Notes: generated by a model from the sequence alone, not told the origin. A stretch of 64,000 nucleotides of DNA from Chryseobacterium gregarium DSM 19109 (GCF_000430845.1 NZ_AUMU01000009.1:62001-126000), one strand, 5' to 3'. Positions 43,989-54,331 are shown, counted from the stretch's first letter. A program made the numbers and translations.

Positions 43989-44008
43989 GTATAAATATTT
44001 AAAAAAAT

Positions 44009-45475
44009 TTAATTCAGGACATACGATGTTCCGTCCCTGCCGTCTTTAAGCTCAATACCTTCAGCAAGCAGTTTGTCACGGATCTGGTCTGAAAGCTCGA
44101 AGTTTTTAGATTTTCTAGCCTGGTTTCTTAATTCAATTAACACTTTCAAAGTCTGGTCCAGCTTTTCATTGTTATTTTCTTCAATGGTCTGTAAGCCTAA
44201 CACATCAAAAATAAAAGCGTTTAAAGTAAATCGTAAGTTCTCTAAATCTTTCGCTGAAATGGTTTCTTTTCCATCCTTCAAAGCAAAAATGTATTTCACG
44301 GCTTCAAATAAGTGGGCTATCAGCACCGGAGAATTGAAATCATCCGTTAATGCATCATAGGCTTTATTTTTCCACTCTTCCAGACTGAAACCGGATTGTT
44401 TTTCATCATCCGGGTTGACTGAGTTTAAAACTTTCACGGCTTCCATTAACCTTATGAACCCTTTTTCGCTGGCAATCATTGCATCATTGGAAATATCCAG
44501 AACGCTTCTGTAGTGTGCCTGTAAAAAACAGAACCGTACAATAGACGGATGGAAAGGCTTTTCGAAGAAATCATTCTCCCCTGTTACCAATTGCATCGGC
44601 AGGATATAATTTCCGGTCGATTTACTCATGCGCTGGGAATTCATCGTCAGCATATTGGCATGCATCCAGTAATTTACCGGAGCAGCATCATTGCAGGCTT
44701 TTCCTTGGGCAATTTCACATTCATGGTGCGGGAATTTCAGGTCCATTCCGCCTCCGTGAATATCAAAAGTTTCGCCTAAATATTTCGTGCTCATCGCCGT
44801 ACATTCAAGGTGCCATCCCGGGAAACCTTCTCCCCATGGCGAATTCCATCTCATGATGTGTGCCGGAGATGCTTTCTTCCAAAGTGCAAAATCCTGCGGG
44901 TTTTTCTTTTCGCCCTGTCCGTCCAGGTCGCGGGTGTTGGCAAAAAGCTCTTCAATATTCCTTTTGGAAAGCTCACCGTAATTCAGGCCTCTCCTGTTGT
45001 ATTCCAATACATCAAAATAAACGGAACCGTTGCTTTCGTAAGCGAATCCTTTTTCAATCAGTTTTTGCGTTAATTCAATCTGCTCAACGATGTGCCCGGT
45101 TGCTGTCGGTTCAATATTCGGCGGCAACAGATTAAACATTTCCAGGACTTTATGGAAATCCACCGTATATTTCTGTACGATTTCCATGGGTTCCAGCTTT
45201 TCAAGGCGGGTTTGCTTAACGAAACGGTCGTTATTTACATCCCCGTCATCGGTAAGGTGGCCGGCATCGGTGATATTCCGGACGTATCTTACTTTATAAC
45301 CCAAATGCGCTAAGCTCCTGTAAATAAAATCGAAAGAAAGGAAAGTCCGCACATTTCCCAAATGCACATTGCTGTACACGGTAGGCCCGCAGACATACAT
45401 TCCGACATTTCCTTCAAGAATGGGTTTGAATATTTCTTTTTCTCCCGCAAGCGAGTTGTATATTTTTAGTTGCAT
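44009..45475 (-). CDS. cysS: cysteinyl-tRNA synthetase
   Basis: A 488-residue class I synthetase. The HIGH-type motif is HLGN at 38-41, and the KMSKS motif is RMSKS at 282-286. C29 in [16 protein letters not shown] is a zinc ligand, and the later zinc residues are in [13 protein letters not shown] and [15 protein letters not shown]. Length and motif spacing match CysRS. It charges tRNA-Cys. It is monocistronic, with a terminator downstream and a 154-bp leader gap to folE. Confidence 0.97.
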   Translation of the reverse strand: MQLKIYNSLAGEKEIFKPILEGNVGMYVCGPTVYSNVHLGNVRTFLSFDFIYRSLAHLGYKVRYVRNITDAGHLTDDGDVNNDRFVKQTRLEKLEPMEIVQKYTVDFHKVLEMFNLLPPNIEPTATGHIVEQIELTQKLIEKGFAYESNGSVYFDVLEYNRRGLNYGELSKRNIEELFANTRDLDGQGEKKNPQDFALWKKASPAHIMRWNSPWGEGFPGWHLECTAMSTKYLGETFDIHGGGMDLKFPHHECEIAQGKACNDAAPVNYWMHANMLTMNSQRMSKSTGNYILPMQLVTGENDFFEKPFHPSIVRFCFLQAHYRSVLDISNDAMIASEKGFIRLMEAVKVLNSVNPDDEKQSGFSLEEWKNKAYDALTDDFNSPVLIAHLFEAVKYIFALKDGKETISAKDLENLRFTLNAFIFDVLGLQTIEENNNEKLDQTLKVLIELRNQARKSKNFELSDQIRDKLLAEGIELKDGRDGTSYVLN

Positions 45476-45629
45476 TGTTTATTTTGATTTAATGATTTTA
45501 AAATTTAGTTTAAAGTTTTCCTATTAAAAGACCGACATCCTTTAACAACAGCATTCATAGCAACAACAAATAATTGTGGTTATAAAAATTTTGTCTGAAA
45601 CTTTTTTAAATTTTATCATTCGCCGTAAT

Positions 45630-46298
45630 TTAATAGTCCAATTTCGCATGGCTTCCCACATAATGAAGGAATTCCTGTCTTGTGATCGGATTGGTTCTGA
45701 AAATCCCGCTCAATTCTGCCGTGATCGTAGAACTTGCCGTATCTTTTATTCCCCTGCAATTTACGCAAAGATGTTTTGCATCGATAATACAGGCTACATC
45801 TTTTGTTCCCAATGCTTCTTTTAAGGCATCGACAATCTGCATGGTGAGCCTTTCCTGAACCTGTGGCCTTTTGGCATAATAATCCACCAGCCTGTTGATC
45901 TTTGAAAGACCGATGACCTGACCGTTTGAAATATACGCTACATGTGCCCTTCCGATAATCGGTAAAAAATGGTGTTCACAGAATGAATATACGGTAATAT
46001 CTTTTTCCACCAGCATCTGGCGGTATTTATATTTATTTGAGAAGGTAGAAATCCCGGGTTTGTTATCCGGCAGAAGCCCGCCGAAGATTTCATTCACATA
46101 CATTTTGGCTACCCGCTTCGGGGAATCTTTCAGAGAATCATCGGTCATATCAAGGCCTAACGTTTGCATAATTTCCCCGAAAAGCTCTGTGATTTTCTCT
46201 ATTTTTTCCTGTGGCGATTTATCAAAAGCATCTTTCCTAATAGGCGTATGTTCTTTTCCCGTGAAAATATCATCATCGTTATCCGTAAAATCAACCAT
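45630..46298 (-). CDS. folE: GTP cyclohydrolase I
   Basis: A 222-residue enzyme, the same length as the E. coli enzyme, that converts GTP to dihydroneopterin triphosphate for folate. Zinc ligands C107, H110 and C178 lie in SFCEHHFLP and CVNCRGIKD, and the active-site GLSKINRLVDYYAKRPQVQE is intact. The N-terminal 30 residues are variable. Upstream is a promoter plus dyad region (46316-46337). It supplies the folate that MetF and MetH use further along the window. Confidence 0.97.
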   Translation of the reverse strand: MVDFTDNDDDIFTGKEHTPIRKDAFDKSPQEKIEKITELFGEIMQTLGLDMTDDSLKDSPKRVAKMYVNEIFGGLLPDNKPGISTFSNKYKYRQMLVEKDITVYSFCEHHFLPIIGRAHVAYISNGQVIGLSKINRLVDYYAKRPQVQERLTMQIVDALKEALGTKDVACIIDAKHLCVNCRGIKDTASSTITAELSGIFRTNPITRQEFLHYVGSHAKLDY

Positions 46299-46315
46299 TT
46301 TTATTTAATTTGCAG

Positions 46316-46323
46316 CAAAAATA
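46316..46323 (-). promoter_or_regulatory. candidate -7 promoter element of folE (TATTTTTG)
   Basis: TATTTTTG on the minus strand lies 17 bp before the folE start. A perfect dyad begins at its upstream edge. Confidence 0.5.
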
Positions 46324-46337
46324 CGGATAATATCCGT
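46323..46337. promoter_or_regulatory. dyad ACGGATA-A-TATCCGT at the folE promoter
   Basis: A perfect 7-bp inverted repeat with a 1-bp centre sits in the spacer of the folE promoter, touching its -7 box, in the gap between divergent folE and the GNAT-like gene. Its position suits a repressor controlling one or both genes. The regulator is unknown. Confidence 0.5.
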
Positions 46338-46386
46338 TTTGTTTATTTCAAATCATACTAAAAAATTATCTTTCAGCCTCTGCCTT

Positions 46387-47541
46387 ATGATTATTGTTGA
46401 AGAAGTACACAATGAAAACCACAAAAGAGAATTTCTGGAGTTTCCGGCAAGACTTTATCAGCATGACGAAAACTATATCAGACCCTTGGATAAAGATATT
46501 GAAGAGTTCTTTGACCCTGAAAAAAATAAATTCTTCAGGAGCGGGGAATGCACCAGATTTCTATTCAAAAATAAACAACATCAAACGGTAGGAAAAGTGG
46601 CCGTTTTCATAAACCCTTTATACAAACAGGAACAACCTACCGGAGGCATCGGATTTTTCGACTGTATCAATGATCATGAGACCGCAAACTTTATTTTTGA
46701 CTTTTGTAAAGACTGGCTTCAGCAGCGTGGAATGGAAGCCATGGACGGCCCGATCAACTTCGGGGAACGTGACAAATTCTGGGGTCTCCTGATCGAAGGT
46801 TTTATTGAACCTTTGTACGGAATGAATTATAATTCCCCTTATTATAAAGCTCTTTTTGAGCAGTATGGTTTCAGGGTATATTTTGAACAGCTTTGCTTTT
46901 CAAGACCTGTTTTTGCTGAAGTTTCGAGAGTTTTTACCGTGATGCACGCCAAACATAAAAGAAACCCGGATATTACAGCACGCCCAATGAAAAAAGCCCA
47001 TCTGGAAAAGTTCGCAAAGGACTTTACGGAAATTTATAATAAAGCCTGGGCATCGCATGGAGAAGGAAAACAGATAGAAGAAACCAAAACCTTAAAAATG
47101 TTTAAGATAATGAAACCCATTATTAATGAACACATCTCATGGTTTGTGTATGAGAATGAAAAACCGGTTGCGATGTGGATGAATATCCCTGACCTGAACC
47201 AGTGGTTTAAATACCTGAACGGAAAATTCGGGCTCTGGGAAAAGCTTAAGGTTCTCTGGCTTAAAAGATTTAAGAAGAATGAGAAAATGATTGGTCTCGT
47301 TTTTGGTGTTGTTCCCGAGTGGCAGAAAAAAGGTCTTGAAGGATATATGATCTGGGAAGGAACGCAGCATTTGAGAAAGTATACTGATTTTAAGGTGACC
47401 GAACTGCAGTGGATCGGTGATTTTAACCCTAAAATGATCAAGATTGCCGAAAGCCTGGATACTACCATAACACGCAAGCTTGCTACTTACCGGTATCTGT
47501 TTGACAGCAATAAAGAATTTAAAAAACACCCCGAATTATAA
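46387..47541 (+). CDS. GNAT-superfamily-like protein
   Basis: A 384-residue soluble protein; the ATG at 46387 is preferred because upstream codons lack family character. Features seen are PARLYQHDENYIRPLDKDIEEFFDPEKN near the start, MEAMDGPINFGERDKFWGL, and GVVPEWQKKGLEGYMIWEG followed by MIKIAESLDTTITRK, which resemble the acetyl-CoA binding part of GNAT enzymes. I recall homologues that are widespread in Bacteroidota and sometimes misannotated as GTP cyclohydrolase. The substrate is unknown. It is divergent from folE. Confidence 0.7.
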   Translation: MIIVEEVHNENHKREFLEFPARLYQHDENYIRPLDKDIEEFFDPEKNKFFRSGECTRFLFKNKQHQTVGKVAVFINPLYKQEQPTGGIGFFDCINDHETANFIFDFCKDWLQQRGMEAMDGPINFGERDKFWGLLIEGFIEPLYGMNYNSPYYKALFEQYGFRVYFEQLCFSRPVFAEVSRVFTVMHAKHKRNPDITARPMKKAHLEKFAKDFTEIYNKAWASHGEGKQIEETKTLKMFKIMKPIINEHISWFVYENEKPVAMWMNIPDLNQWFKYLNGKFGLWEKLKVLWLKRFKKNEKMIGLVFGVVPEWQKKGLEGYMIWEGTQHLRKYTDFKVTELQWIGDFNPKMIKIAESLDTTITRKLATYRYLFDSNKEFKKHPEL

Positions 47542-47559
47542 TATTAAAAAGCAAAACTT

Positions 47560-48066
47560 ATGGATCCAATGATTATTTTCTTTATCCTCTTTCTTCTGAT
47601 CATATTCTCTATTCCCGCACTTATTTTTCTGATTGCCTATCTTGCAGCCAGAAGCAGAAAAAAGAAACAGAAAGCGTTGCTCGAGAAAATCGGCACTCCT
47701 GAATATTATGCCTTTGTGCGCTACAATATGGGGAATACGCAGAATGAATTTTTTAAACTCAAAGCGTTCCAGGGAAGCGGAATTATTTACGTTGAAGGCA
47801 GGAATATCCATTTTGTAGATACTTTACACCAGAACCCGCATGTATTTTCTCTGGATGAAAGCTCTATAAAATGGGAAGACATCAATATTGTGAACGGCCT
47901 TTTGAAATGGTTTTCAGTAGCAGATCTAGAAAAAAAATATTACTTCAATATTGAGAGCGGTATGTTTATCTTCAATACCAATTCTTCAAAACCCACCACA
48001 AAAAGCGTTTTCGACAGGCTGGTTCTGTATCAGAACGAAATGCCGGCAACCCTTCATCAGATATAA
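47560..48066 (+). CDS. small membrane-anchored protein of unknown function
   Basis: A 168-residue protein with an N-terminal transmembrane segment (about 4-27) and a basic stop-transfer (ARSRKKKQK). The beta-rich cytoplasmic domain contains GIIYVEGRNIHFVDTLHQNPH and LEKKYYFNIESGMFIFN. I do not recognise the family. It follows the GNAT-like gene by 18 bp and is probably co-transcribed. Its stop codon lies at the base of the hairpin at 48066-48100. Confidence 0.8.
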   Translation: MDPMIIFFILFLLIIFSIPALIFLIAYLAARSRKKKQKALLEKIGTPEYYAFVRYNMGNTQNEFFKLKAFQGSGIIYVEGRNIHFVDTLHQNPHVFSLDESSIKWEDINIVNGLLKWFSVADLEKKYYFNIESGMFIFNTNSSKPTTKSVFDRLVLYQNEMPATLHQI

Positions 48067-48100
48067 AATTTCGGCGGAGCCTTTGGCTCCGCCGAAATTT
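48066..48100 (+). terminator. perfect 16-bp hairpin at gene end
   Basis: The arms 48066-48081 and 48085-48100 are exactly complementary, with a TTT loop, and the last base of the stop codon at 48064-48066 is the first paired base. The apex GGCGGAGCC/GGCTCCGCC gives a strong stem; no T tract follows beyond ATTT. Confidence 0.75.
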
Positions 48101-48125
48101 ATAAAACCTAATTAAATTACATAAT

Positions 48126-48151
48126 AAAGCCCTGTTTTCTAACAGGGCTTT
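48126..48151. terminator. bidirectional terminator between 47560 gene and metF
   Basis: An 11-bp stem AAAGCCCTGTT/AACAGGGCTTT with a 4-nt loop, followed by TAATTTTT on the plus strand. It is between convergent genes and ends the methionine operon on the minus strand. Confidence 0.85.
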
Positions 48152-48164
48152 AATTTTTAATCTA

Positions 48165-49124
48165 TCAGAACAGTGCTCCCGCCACTTTCTTGATGTTATC
48201 GCTTTTACCCATTGAGTAAAAATGTAAAACGGGAATACCAAAATCCAGCAGTTCCCTGCACTGGCTGATGGCCCATTCGACACCGATCTGTTTTACAGCT
48301 TCATTATTCTTCGCTTTTTCCACTTCATTGATTAATTCTTCCGGTAAATCGATCTTGAAGATCTGCGGTAAAATCTTTAAATGTTTCTTGGTGGCAATCG
48401 GTTTGATGCCCGGAATAATAGGAACGGAAATTCCCATCGCCCTTGCTTTCTGGACAAATTCAATGAACTTTTTATTGTCAAAAAACATCTGTGTGACAAT
48501 ATAATCGGCACCTGCATCCACTTTTTGTTTCAGCCATTTCAGGTCATAGTTCATAGACGGGGCTTCCATGTGTTTTTCGGGATAACCGGCTACCCCGACA
48601 CAGAATTTATTATGCTCATCACATTCCTGTTCTTCATTATGCAGGTATTTCCCTCTTCCCAGGTCATTAATCTGGTGTACCAGATCCATGGCACTTGCAT
48701 GCCCGCCCTGCGTTGGTTCAAAGTACTGATGCCCTTTCATCGCATCACCGCGTAAAGCCATAATATTGTCTATTCCGAGATACATACAGTCCACCAGAAG
48801 ATATTCCGTTTCCTCTTTAGTGAAACCTCCGCACAGCAGATGAGGAACGGTATCGACATTGTATTTATGCTGAATGGCGGCGCAGATCCCTAACGTTCCC
48901 GGACGCATTCTTGTGATCCTGCGCTCCATCAATCCGTTTCCTTTATCAATATAAATATATTCCTCTCGGGAAGTGGTGACATCAATGAACGGCGGCTTGA
49001 ATTCCATCAGCGGATCGATATTCGTGTACAGATCTTCAATCCCGATTCCCTTTTGTGGAGGAACGACCTCAAGGGAGAATAATGTTTTCCCGTTTGCGTT
49101 TTTTATATGGTCTGTGATTTTCAT
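48165..49124 (-). CDS. metF: methylenetetrahydrofolate reductase
   Basis: A 319-residue FAD-dependent reductase that makes 5-methyl-THF for methionine synthase. Motifs are FSLEVVPPQKG near the start, DVTTSREEY, ALRGDAMKG (FAD/folate contact) and GADYIVTQMFFDN. Its start overlaps the Fic stop by one base (TAATG), so it is translationally coupled. It is the last gene of the SAM-riboswitch operon and supplies the methyl donor used by the two MetH halves. Confidence 0.96.
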   Translation of the reverse strand: MKITDHIKNANGKTLFSLEVVPPQKGIGIEDLYTNIDPLMEFKPPFIDVTTSREEYIYIDKGNGLMERRITRMRPGTLGICAAIQHKYNVDTVPHLLCGGFTKEETEYLLVDCMYLGIDNIMALRGDAMKGHQYFEPTQGGHASAMDLVHQINDLGRGKYLHNEEQECDEHNKFCVGVAGYPEKHMEAPSMNYDLKWLKQKVDAGADYIVTQMFFDNKKFIEFVQKARAMGISVPIIPGIKPIATKKHLKILPQIFKIDLPEELINEVEKAKNNEAVKQIGVEWAISQCRELLDFGIPVLHFYSMGKSDNIKKVAGALF

Positions 49125-50503
49125 TAAATCTTTTCTACTTTATTTTTTATAAAATTTATAATATAACTTATTATGCGAGTTGCAACTTCGTTATAAATTA
49201 CAATTTGATTTACATCATAAAAATATATTTTTGAATCAATTGGAAATTCTTCTATAACACCTTCACCTATTACATTATAAAAAACTTTTTCGTTAGATAT
49301 TGTATACTTTACTGTCTTTCTTTTTAATGAGATTCGAACAATAATATTTAAATCAAATTCATCAATTAAATGATCATTAAAATTAATAGGTAATTCTAAC
49401 TCAATAGATTCATTAAATACAAAAGATTCATCATGAAATTTGTTGATTAATAATTTATAATCTGTAAGTAAGAACTTTTCTCCAGAGTACATCAAATATG
49501 ACTTTTGAAAAAGTTCTCCAATTTTGTTTAACTTCGGAAGTAAATATTCTAAAAAATTAATTATATAATAATCAGTTAATATTTTTTTATCTTTTTCAAA
49601 ATCTAGCCCTACTGATGTACTAATTTTTGATTCTTTAACAAACAACTCAATCTCCTTATCCAAATCATCTGCTTCATTAATATTTTCTCCATTAATCGCT
49701 TTCTGCATAATATAGAAGCTGAATCCTATATTTTCGGCAAATAGCTTTATTAAATCTTCGTAGATTCCATTATCAGCAATGTTTAATGCAGCGTAATATT
49801 GTTTTTTATCTTTATTTTTAATGACAATAACTGGATACTGATGTTTAAGCAAAATGAAATTGCTCAGAATTCTTGCTAATCTTCCGTTTCCGTCGTCAAA
49901 GGGATGAATAGAAGTAAATTTATGATGGAAAATAGCGGAAATGATGATTGGATGCAGATTTTCTTCCTCAGCATTTCTGTACCATTCCAAAAGATTATTC
50001 ATTTCAAAAGCTACTTCATCAGGATTTGTATAATAATGTATATCACCCGAAAGCGTTTGTACATGATTTGGGGATGTCTTATATTCCCCTATTTTTATTT
50101 CCTTTTGAAATTCAATCCCTTGAGGTGAAATGGTTTTTGAGAAATAAGGTTCAACCAAGATAATCTTATGTAAATCTTTGATATCACTTTCTGAAAGCAG
50201 GCGGTCTTCTTTAATCAGTTGAAGCATAAATCCTATTGCCTCATTATGTCCTTTGATATCCAGGTGATCTTTAAAAGGTTTTCCTTTTGCAGTCAGTCCG
50301 AAATTTAAAAATGCAACAGTTTCTCCATAACTTAATTGATTGCCTTCAATTGCATTAGAATTGTAGTTCCAATCCAACTTTAATTTTTGGAAAATTTTAT
50401 TTTCCAATTCTTTGGAAAATGGACGGTGGGCATCTATCTTTGCTTTCTGGTTATCAATCAGTTTCATGTCGTTTAATTCTTCTAATCCTTTGTAATTTTT
50501 CAT
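49124..50503 (-). CDS. Fic-domain protein (probable AMPylase)
   Basis: A 459-residue protein. The Fic core is intact, with HPFDDGNGRLAR at 200-211 (consensus HPFx(D/E)GNGRxxR). An N-terminal inhibitory motif S49-NAI-E53-GN matches the class II (S/T)xxxE(G/N) signature that keeps such enzymes off until relieved. The remaining C-terminal 200 residues do not resemble a known domain to me. The gene is visibly more AT-rich than its neighbours, which suggests acquisition. It sits between metH and metF, 24 bp after metH and overlapping metF by one base. The target protein is unknown. Confidence 0.9.
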   Translation of the reverse strand: MKNYKGLEELNDMKLIDNQKAKIDAHRPFSKELENKIFQKLKLDWNYNSNAIEGNQLSYGETVAFLNFGLTAKGKPFKDHLDIKGHNEAIGFMLQLIKEDRLLSESDIKDLHKIILVEPYFSKTISPQGIEFQKEIKIGEYKTSPNHVQTLSGDIHYYTNPDEVAFEMNNLLEWYRNAEEENLHPIIISAIFHHKFTSIHPFDDGNGRLARILSNFILLKHQYPVIVIKNKDKKQYYAALNIADNGIYEDLIKLFAENIGFSFYIMQKAINGENINEADDLDKEIELFVKESKISTSVGLDFEKDKKILTDYYIINFLEYLLPKLNKIGELFQKSYLMYSGEKFLLTDYKLLINKFHDESFVFNESIELELPINFNDHLIDEFDLNIIVRISLKRKTVKYTISNEKVFYNVIGEGVIEEFPIDSKIYFYDVNQIVIYNEVATRIISYIINFIKNKVEKI

Positions 50504-50527
50504 ATTGTTTTTTTTTACAAAAGTAAC

Positions 50528-53188
50528 TTAATCCGCTAAATTAGGTGACAGCCATTTTCTGGCTTCCTGTAAAGAAATCCCTTTTCTTTTCGAATAATCT
50601 TTCAACTGGTCTTCAGCAATTTTGCCCAACCCAAAGTATTTGGCGTGCGGGCTTCCAAAATAATATCCGGACACTGAAGCGGTAGGAAACATCGCAAGGC
50701 TTTCCGTCAGATATACCCCGATATTTTCTTCTACGTTTAAAAGATCCCAGATCGCATGTTTTTCGAGATGATCCGGACAGGCGGGATAGCCGGGTGCAGG
50801 GCGAATCCCTTTATATTTCTCAGCAATCAGGTCTTCATTACTCAGGTTTTCCTGGTTGGCATAGCCCCAGTATTCGGTCCTGACTTTTTTATGCAAAAAT
50901 TCAGCATAAGCTTCTGCAAAACGGTCGGCTAAAGCTTTTACCATAATGGCATTGTAATCGTCATGGGCCTTTTCATATTCATTGGACAGCTCATCCGTCC
51001 CAAAGCCGGTGGTTACACAGAAAACTCCTACATAATCCGTTTTACCGGAGCTTTGAGGAGCAATAAAATCACTTAATGCCAGATAATCTTTTCCTTTTGA
51101 TCTTTGGGCCTGCTGTCTGAGGGTTAAAAATTTAACCTGTTCATGATGGTTTTCATCAAAGATGATAATATCATCTGTCTCATTGGTATTTGCTTTAAAA
51201 ATCCCGAAAATAGCTTTTGCAGTGAGCAATTTTTCATCGAGGATCCTTTTTAAAATCACCTGCGCATCTTTAAACAATTCTCTGGCCTGCGCCCCGACGA
51301 CCTCATCTTCTAAAATATTCGGATATTTTCCATGCAGGTCCCAGCTTCTGAAAAACGGAGACCAGTCTACAAACGGCAGCAATTCATTTAAATCCTGGTT
51401 TTCAAAAATCTGTATTCCCAATTGGTTAGGGGTGAAGATTTCTTCATTCTGCCAGTCAATCTTAAAACGGTTTATCCTTGCTTCTTCAATGGTAACATAA
51501 TCTTTATCGATCTGCCGGTTCAGGAATTTTTCCCTGAAATCCGAATAATCGCTTTTCAGATCCGAAACATATTCTTTATTACGGTCGCCCAGCAGGGAAC
51601 TTACTACATTCACCGCTCTTGAGGCATCATTTACGTGAACGACGGCATTTTTATATTTCAAATCGATCTTTACCGCGGTATGGGCTTTTGAAGTCGTTGC
51701 TCCGCCGATCAATAAAGGAAAACTTAAGTTCTGCCGTTCCAGTTCTGAAGCGATGTAGACCATTTCGTCTAAGCTTGGGGTAATCAGTCCGCTTAATCCG
51801 ATCACATCAACATTATGTTCAATGGCAGCCTGAATAATTTTTTCGGCAGGGACCATCACACCCAAATCGACAATTTCATAATTGTTGCATCCCAGAACTA
51901 CACTCACAATGTTTTTACCGATATCGTGAACATCGCCTTTTACGGTGGCCATTAATATCTTTCCGTTGGCTTTCTGAGTCTGGTCTTTTTCCGCTTCAAT
52001 GAAGGGCTGCAGATAGGCTACTGCTTTTTTCATTACCCGTGCTGATTTTACCACCTGCGGCAGAAACATTTTTCCGCTTCCGAAAAGATCACCCACCACG
52101 CCCATCCCGGTCATCAGATTGATTTCAATAACATGTAACGGTTTTACGGCCTGCTGCCTGGCTTCCTCCACATCTTCTTCAATAAAACGGTCGATCCCTT
52201 TTACCAGAGAATGGGTAATTCTTTCCTGCAAAGGATAAGAGCGCCATTCCAGTTCTTCAACCTTTTCTTTTTTAACTGATTTATTTCTTTCAGAATAATC
52301 TAAAAGACGTTCCGTAGCGTCTTCTCTTCTGTCAAGAATGACATCTTCAACAAGTTCCAAAAGTTCTTTGTTAATCTGATCATACACCTCAAGCATTGCG
52401 GGATTCACAATACCGATGTTCATTCCTGCCTGTATCGCATGATAAAGAAAAACAGAATGCATCGCCTCCCTTACGGTATCATTTCCACGGAAAGAGAAAG
52501 AAACATTGGATACGCCTCCGCTCACCGAAGCATAAGGAAGATTTTGTCTTACCCATCGGGTCGCCTCAATGAAATCGATTGCGTTCCTGCGGTGTTCATC
52601 CATTCCGGTGGCAACAGGGAAGATATTCAGGTCGAAAATAATATCCTCAGCAGGAAATTTCACTTCGTTGACCAGAATGTCATAAGAACGTTTTGTGATT
52701 TCGAGTCTCCTCTTGTAATTGTCCGCCTGCCCCACTTCATCAAAAGCCATCACGATCACGGCTGCTCCATATCTTTTTATGGCCCTGGCATGTTTTACGA
52801 ACTCTTCTTTCCCTTCTTTTAAACTGATGGAATTCACCACACACTTTCCCTGAACCACCTGAAGGCCGGCTTCAAGAATCTCCCACTTGGAAGAATCGAC
52901 CATAATCGGAATTTTGGAAATATCAGGTTCGGAGCCGATAAGGTTAAGAAATTTGATCATGGAAGCTTTTCCGTCGATCAGACCGTCATCAAAATTAACG
53001 TCAAGGATCTGGGCACCACCATCTACCTGGTCTCTTGCAATATCTAAAGCTTCAGAAAACTTCTCTTCTTTTATTAATCGTAAAAACTTCTTGGACCCGG
53101 CTACATTGGTCCGCTCCCCAACGTTGATAAAATTGCTTTCCGGTGTTATAATCAAAGGCTCAAGCCCTGATAATCTTAAATATTTCAT
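50528..53188 (-). CDS. metH: methionine synthase, folate/B12/reactivation part
   Basis: An 886-residue protein carrying MetH modules II-IV without the homocysteine module. The pterin-binding domain starts at about residue 10 ([18 protein letters not shown]). The B12 domain has the cofactor-binding DVHDIGKN with the lower-axial His at about 421. The C-terminal SAM-dependent reactivation domain (about 560-886) includes [15 protein letters not shown]. Start 53188 (ATG) is chosen over a TTG five codons upstream. With the separate homocysteine module at 53250 it forms a split cobalamin-dependent enzyme. Confidence 0.95.
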   Translation of the reverse strand: MKYLRLSGLEPLIITPESNFINVGERTNVAGSKKFLRLIKEEKFSEALDIARDQVDGGAQILDVNFDDGLIDGKASMIKFLNLIGSEPDISKIPIMVDSSKWEILEAGLQVVQGKCVVNSISLKEGKEEFVKHARAIKRYGAAVIVMAFDEVGQADNYKRRLEITKRSYDILVNEVKFPAEDIIFDLNIFPVATGMDEHRRNAIDFIEATRWVRQNLPYASVSGGVSNVSFSFRGNDTVREAMHSVFLYHAIQAGMNIGIVNPAMLEVYDQINKELLELVEDVILDRREDATERLLDYSERNKSVKKEKVEELEWRSYPLQERITHSLVKGIDRFIEEDVEEARQQAVKPLHVIEINLMTGMGVVGDLFGSGKMFLPQVVKSARVMKKAVAYLQPFIEAEKDQTQKANGKILMATVKGDVHDIGKNIVSVVLGCNNYEIVDLGVMVPAEKIIQAAIEHNVDVIGLSGLITPSLDEMVYIASELERQNLSFPLLIGGATTSKAHTAVKIDLKYKNAVVHVNDASRAVNVVSSLLGDRNKEYVSDLKSDYSDFREKFLNRQIDKDYVTIEEARINRFKIDWQNEEIFTPNQLGIQIFENQDLNELLPFVDWSPFFRSWDLHGKYPNILEDEVVGAQARELFKDAQVILKRILDEKLLTAKAIFGIFKANTNETDDIIIFDENHHEQVKFLTLRQQAQRSKGKDYLALSDFIAPQSSGKTDYVGVFCVTTGFGTDELSNEYEKAHDDYNAIMVKALADRFAEAYAEFLHKKVRTEYWGYANQENLSNEDLIAEKYKGIRPAPGYPACPDHLEKHAIWDLLNVEENIGVYLTESLAMFPTASVSGYYFGSPHAKYFGLGKIAEDQLKDYSKRKGISLQEARKWLSPNLAD

Positions 53189-53249
53189 TTTATAATTTAC
53201 CAATTTAAAAATCTAACAATCTGCTGCTGAACTGAACATTCGCAAACTG

Positions 53250-54269
53250 TTAAATTAACGCCTTATTATAGGTTGCTTTTCTCGGCTCATATTTTTCAAC
53301 CAGATCTGCAATCGCTTTGATATGTTCCGGCGTTGTTCCGCAACAACCTCCGATGATGTTAATCAGTCCCTTCTCAACATATTCCCGGATCTGCTCCGCC
53401 ATAAATTCCGGGGACTCGTCATATTGACCGAAGGCATTCGGCAAACCTGCATTCGGGTATGCCGAAACATAAAATTCTGAATTATGGGCCAAAGTTTCCA
53501 GATATGGTGTGAGCTGATTGGCTCCCAAAGCACAGTTAAATCCAACGCTTAATAAATTCAAGTGTGATACGGAAATTAAAAACGCTTCTGCCGTCTGTCC
53601 GCTCAGTGTTCTTCCTGAAGCATCGGTAATGGTTCCGGAAACCATAATCGGAATTTCGATTCCTCTTTCTTCCTGAATTTCATCGATGGCAAATAAAGCG
53701 GCTTTCGCATTCAAGGTATCGAAAATGGTCTCCACTAAAAGAATATCTGAACCCCCGTCTAACAATGCCTCGCACTGTTGTTTGTAAGCTACCCTCAAAT
53801 CTTCGAAAGTGATGGCCCGGTAACCAGGATCGTTAACATCCGGGCTCAGGCTTGCCGTTCTGTTCGTCGGGCCGATGGAACCGGCGACAAATCGTGGCTT
53901 ATCAGGATTCTTTTCGGTATATTCATCACAGGCTTTGCGGGCAATTTTTGCTGACTCGTAATTCAGTTCATACACCAGATCTTCCATGTGATAATCAGCC
54001 ATGGCAATGGTGGTTCCCGAAAATGTATTGGTCTCAATGATATCAGCACCGGCTTCGAGATATTTTTTATGTACTTCTTCGATGGCATGGGGCTGGGTCA
54101 ATGACAATAAATCATTGTTTCCTTTGACAGGGTGCTCCCAGTTTTTGAAACGTTCGCTACGGTAATCTTCTTCCTCAAATTTATAACGCTGCAGCATCGT
54201 CCCCATGGCTCCGTCGAGAATTAAAATTCTTTCGGATAGTGCTTTGTATAATTGTTCTGAATTTTTCAT
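53250..54269 (-). CDS. metH: methionine synthase homocysteine-binding part
   Basis: A 339-residue (beta/alpha)8 domain matching MetH module I. It starts [17 protein letters not shown] and has zinc-binding Cys at 246 (FNCALG) and 309/310 (GGCCGTT). The chosen ATG at 54269 begins at the usual family start. A longer frame from 54332 overlaps the upstream gene by TAATG and would add 21 basic residues, so it remains possible. Separate homocysteine and B12 proteins are a Bacteroidota pattern. The protein acts with the product of the gene at 50528. Confidence 0.94.
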   Translation of the reverse strand: MKNSEQLYKALSERILILDGAMGTMLQRYKFEEEDYRSERFKNWEHPVKGNNDLLSLTQPHAIEEVHKKYLEAGADIIETNTFSGTTIAMADYHMEDLVYELNYESAKIARKACDEYTEKNPDKPRFVAGSIGPTNRTASLSPDVNDPGYRAITFEDLRVAYKQQCEALLDGGSDILLVETIFDTLNAKAALFAIDEIQEERGIEIPIMVSGTITDASGRTLSGQTAEAFLISVSHLNLLSVGFNCALGANQLTPYLETLAHNSEFYVSAYPNAGLPNAFGQYDESPEFMAEQIREYVEKGLINIIGGCCGTTPEHIKAIADLVEKYEPRKATYNKALI

Positions 54270-54331
54270 TTTTAATTTGATCTTAATTTTGACTGTAGTC
54301 TTATCAGGTTTTTGAACCTTGAAAAGATCCA

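Noticed and set aside
43761-44008. Possible tRNA or small RNA in the gap after cysS
   Set aside because: No cloverleaf or conserved RNA motif was seen; only the cysS terminator is clear.
45505-45558. Possible 17-codon leader peptide upstream of cysS on the minus strand (ATG at 45558, one Cys codon)
   Set aside because: It has only one Cys, no following attenuator hairpin is visible, and short frames of this size arise by chance. Not enough to call.
53189-53203. Upstream TTG start for the metH C-terminal part
   Set aside because: The ATG at 53188 is five codons downstream and starts directly on the conserved region; the TTG adds nothing.
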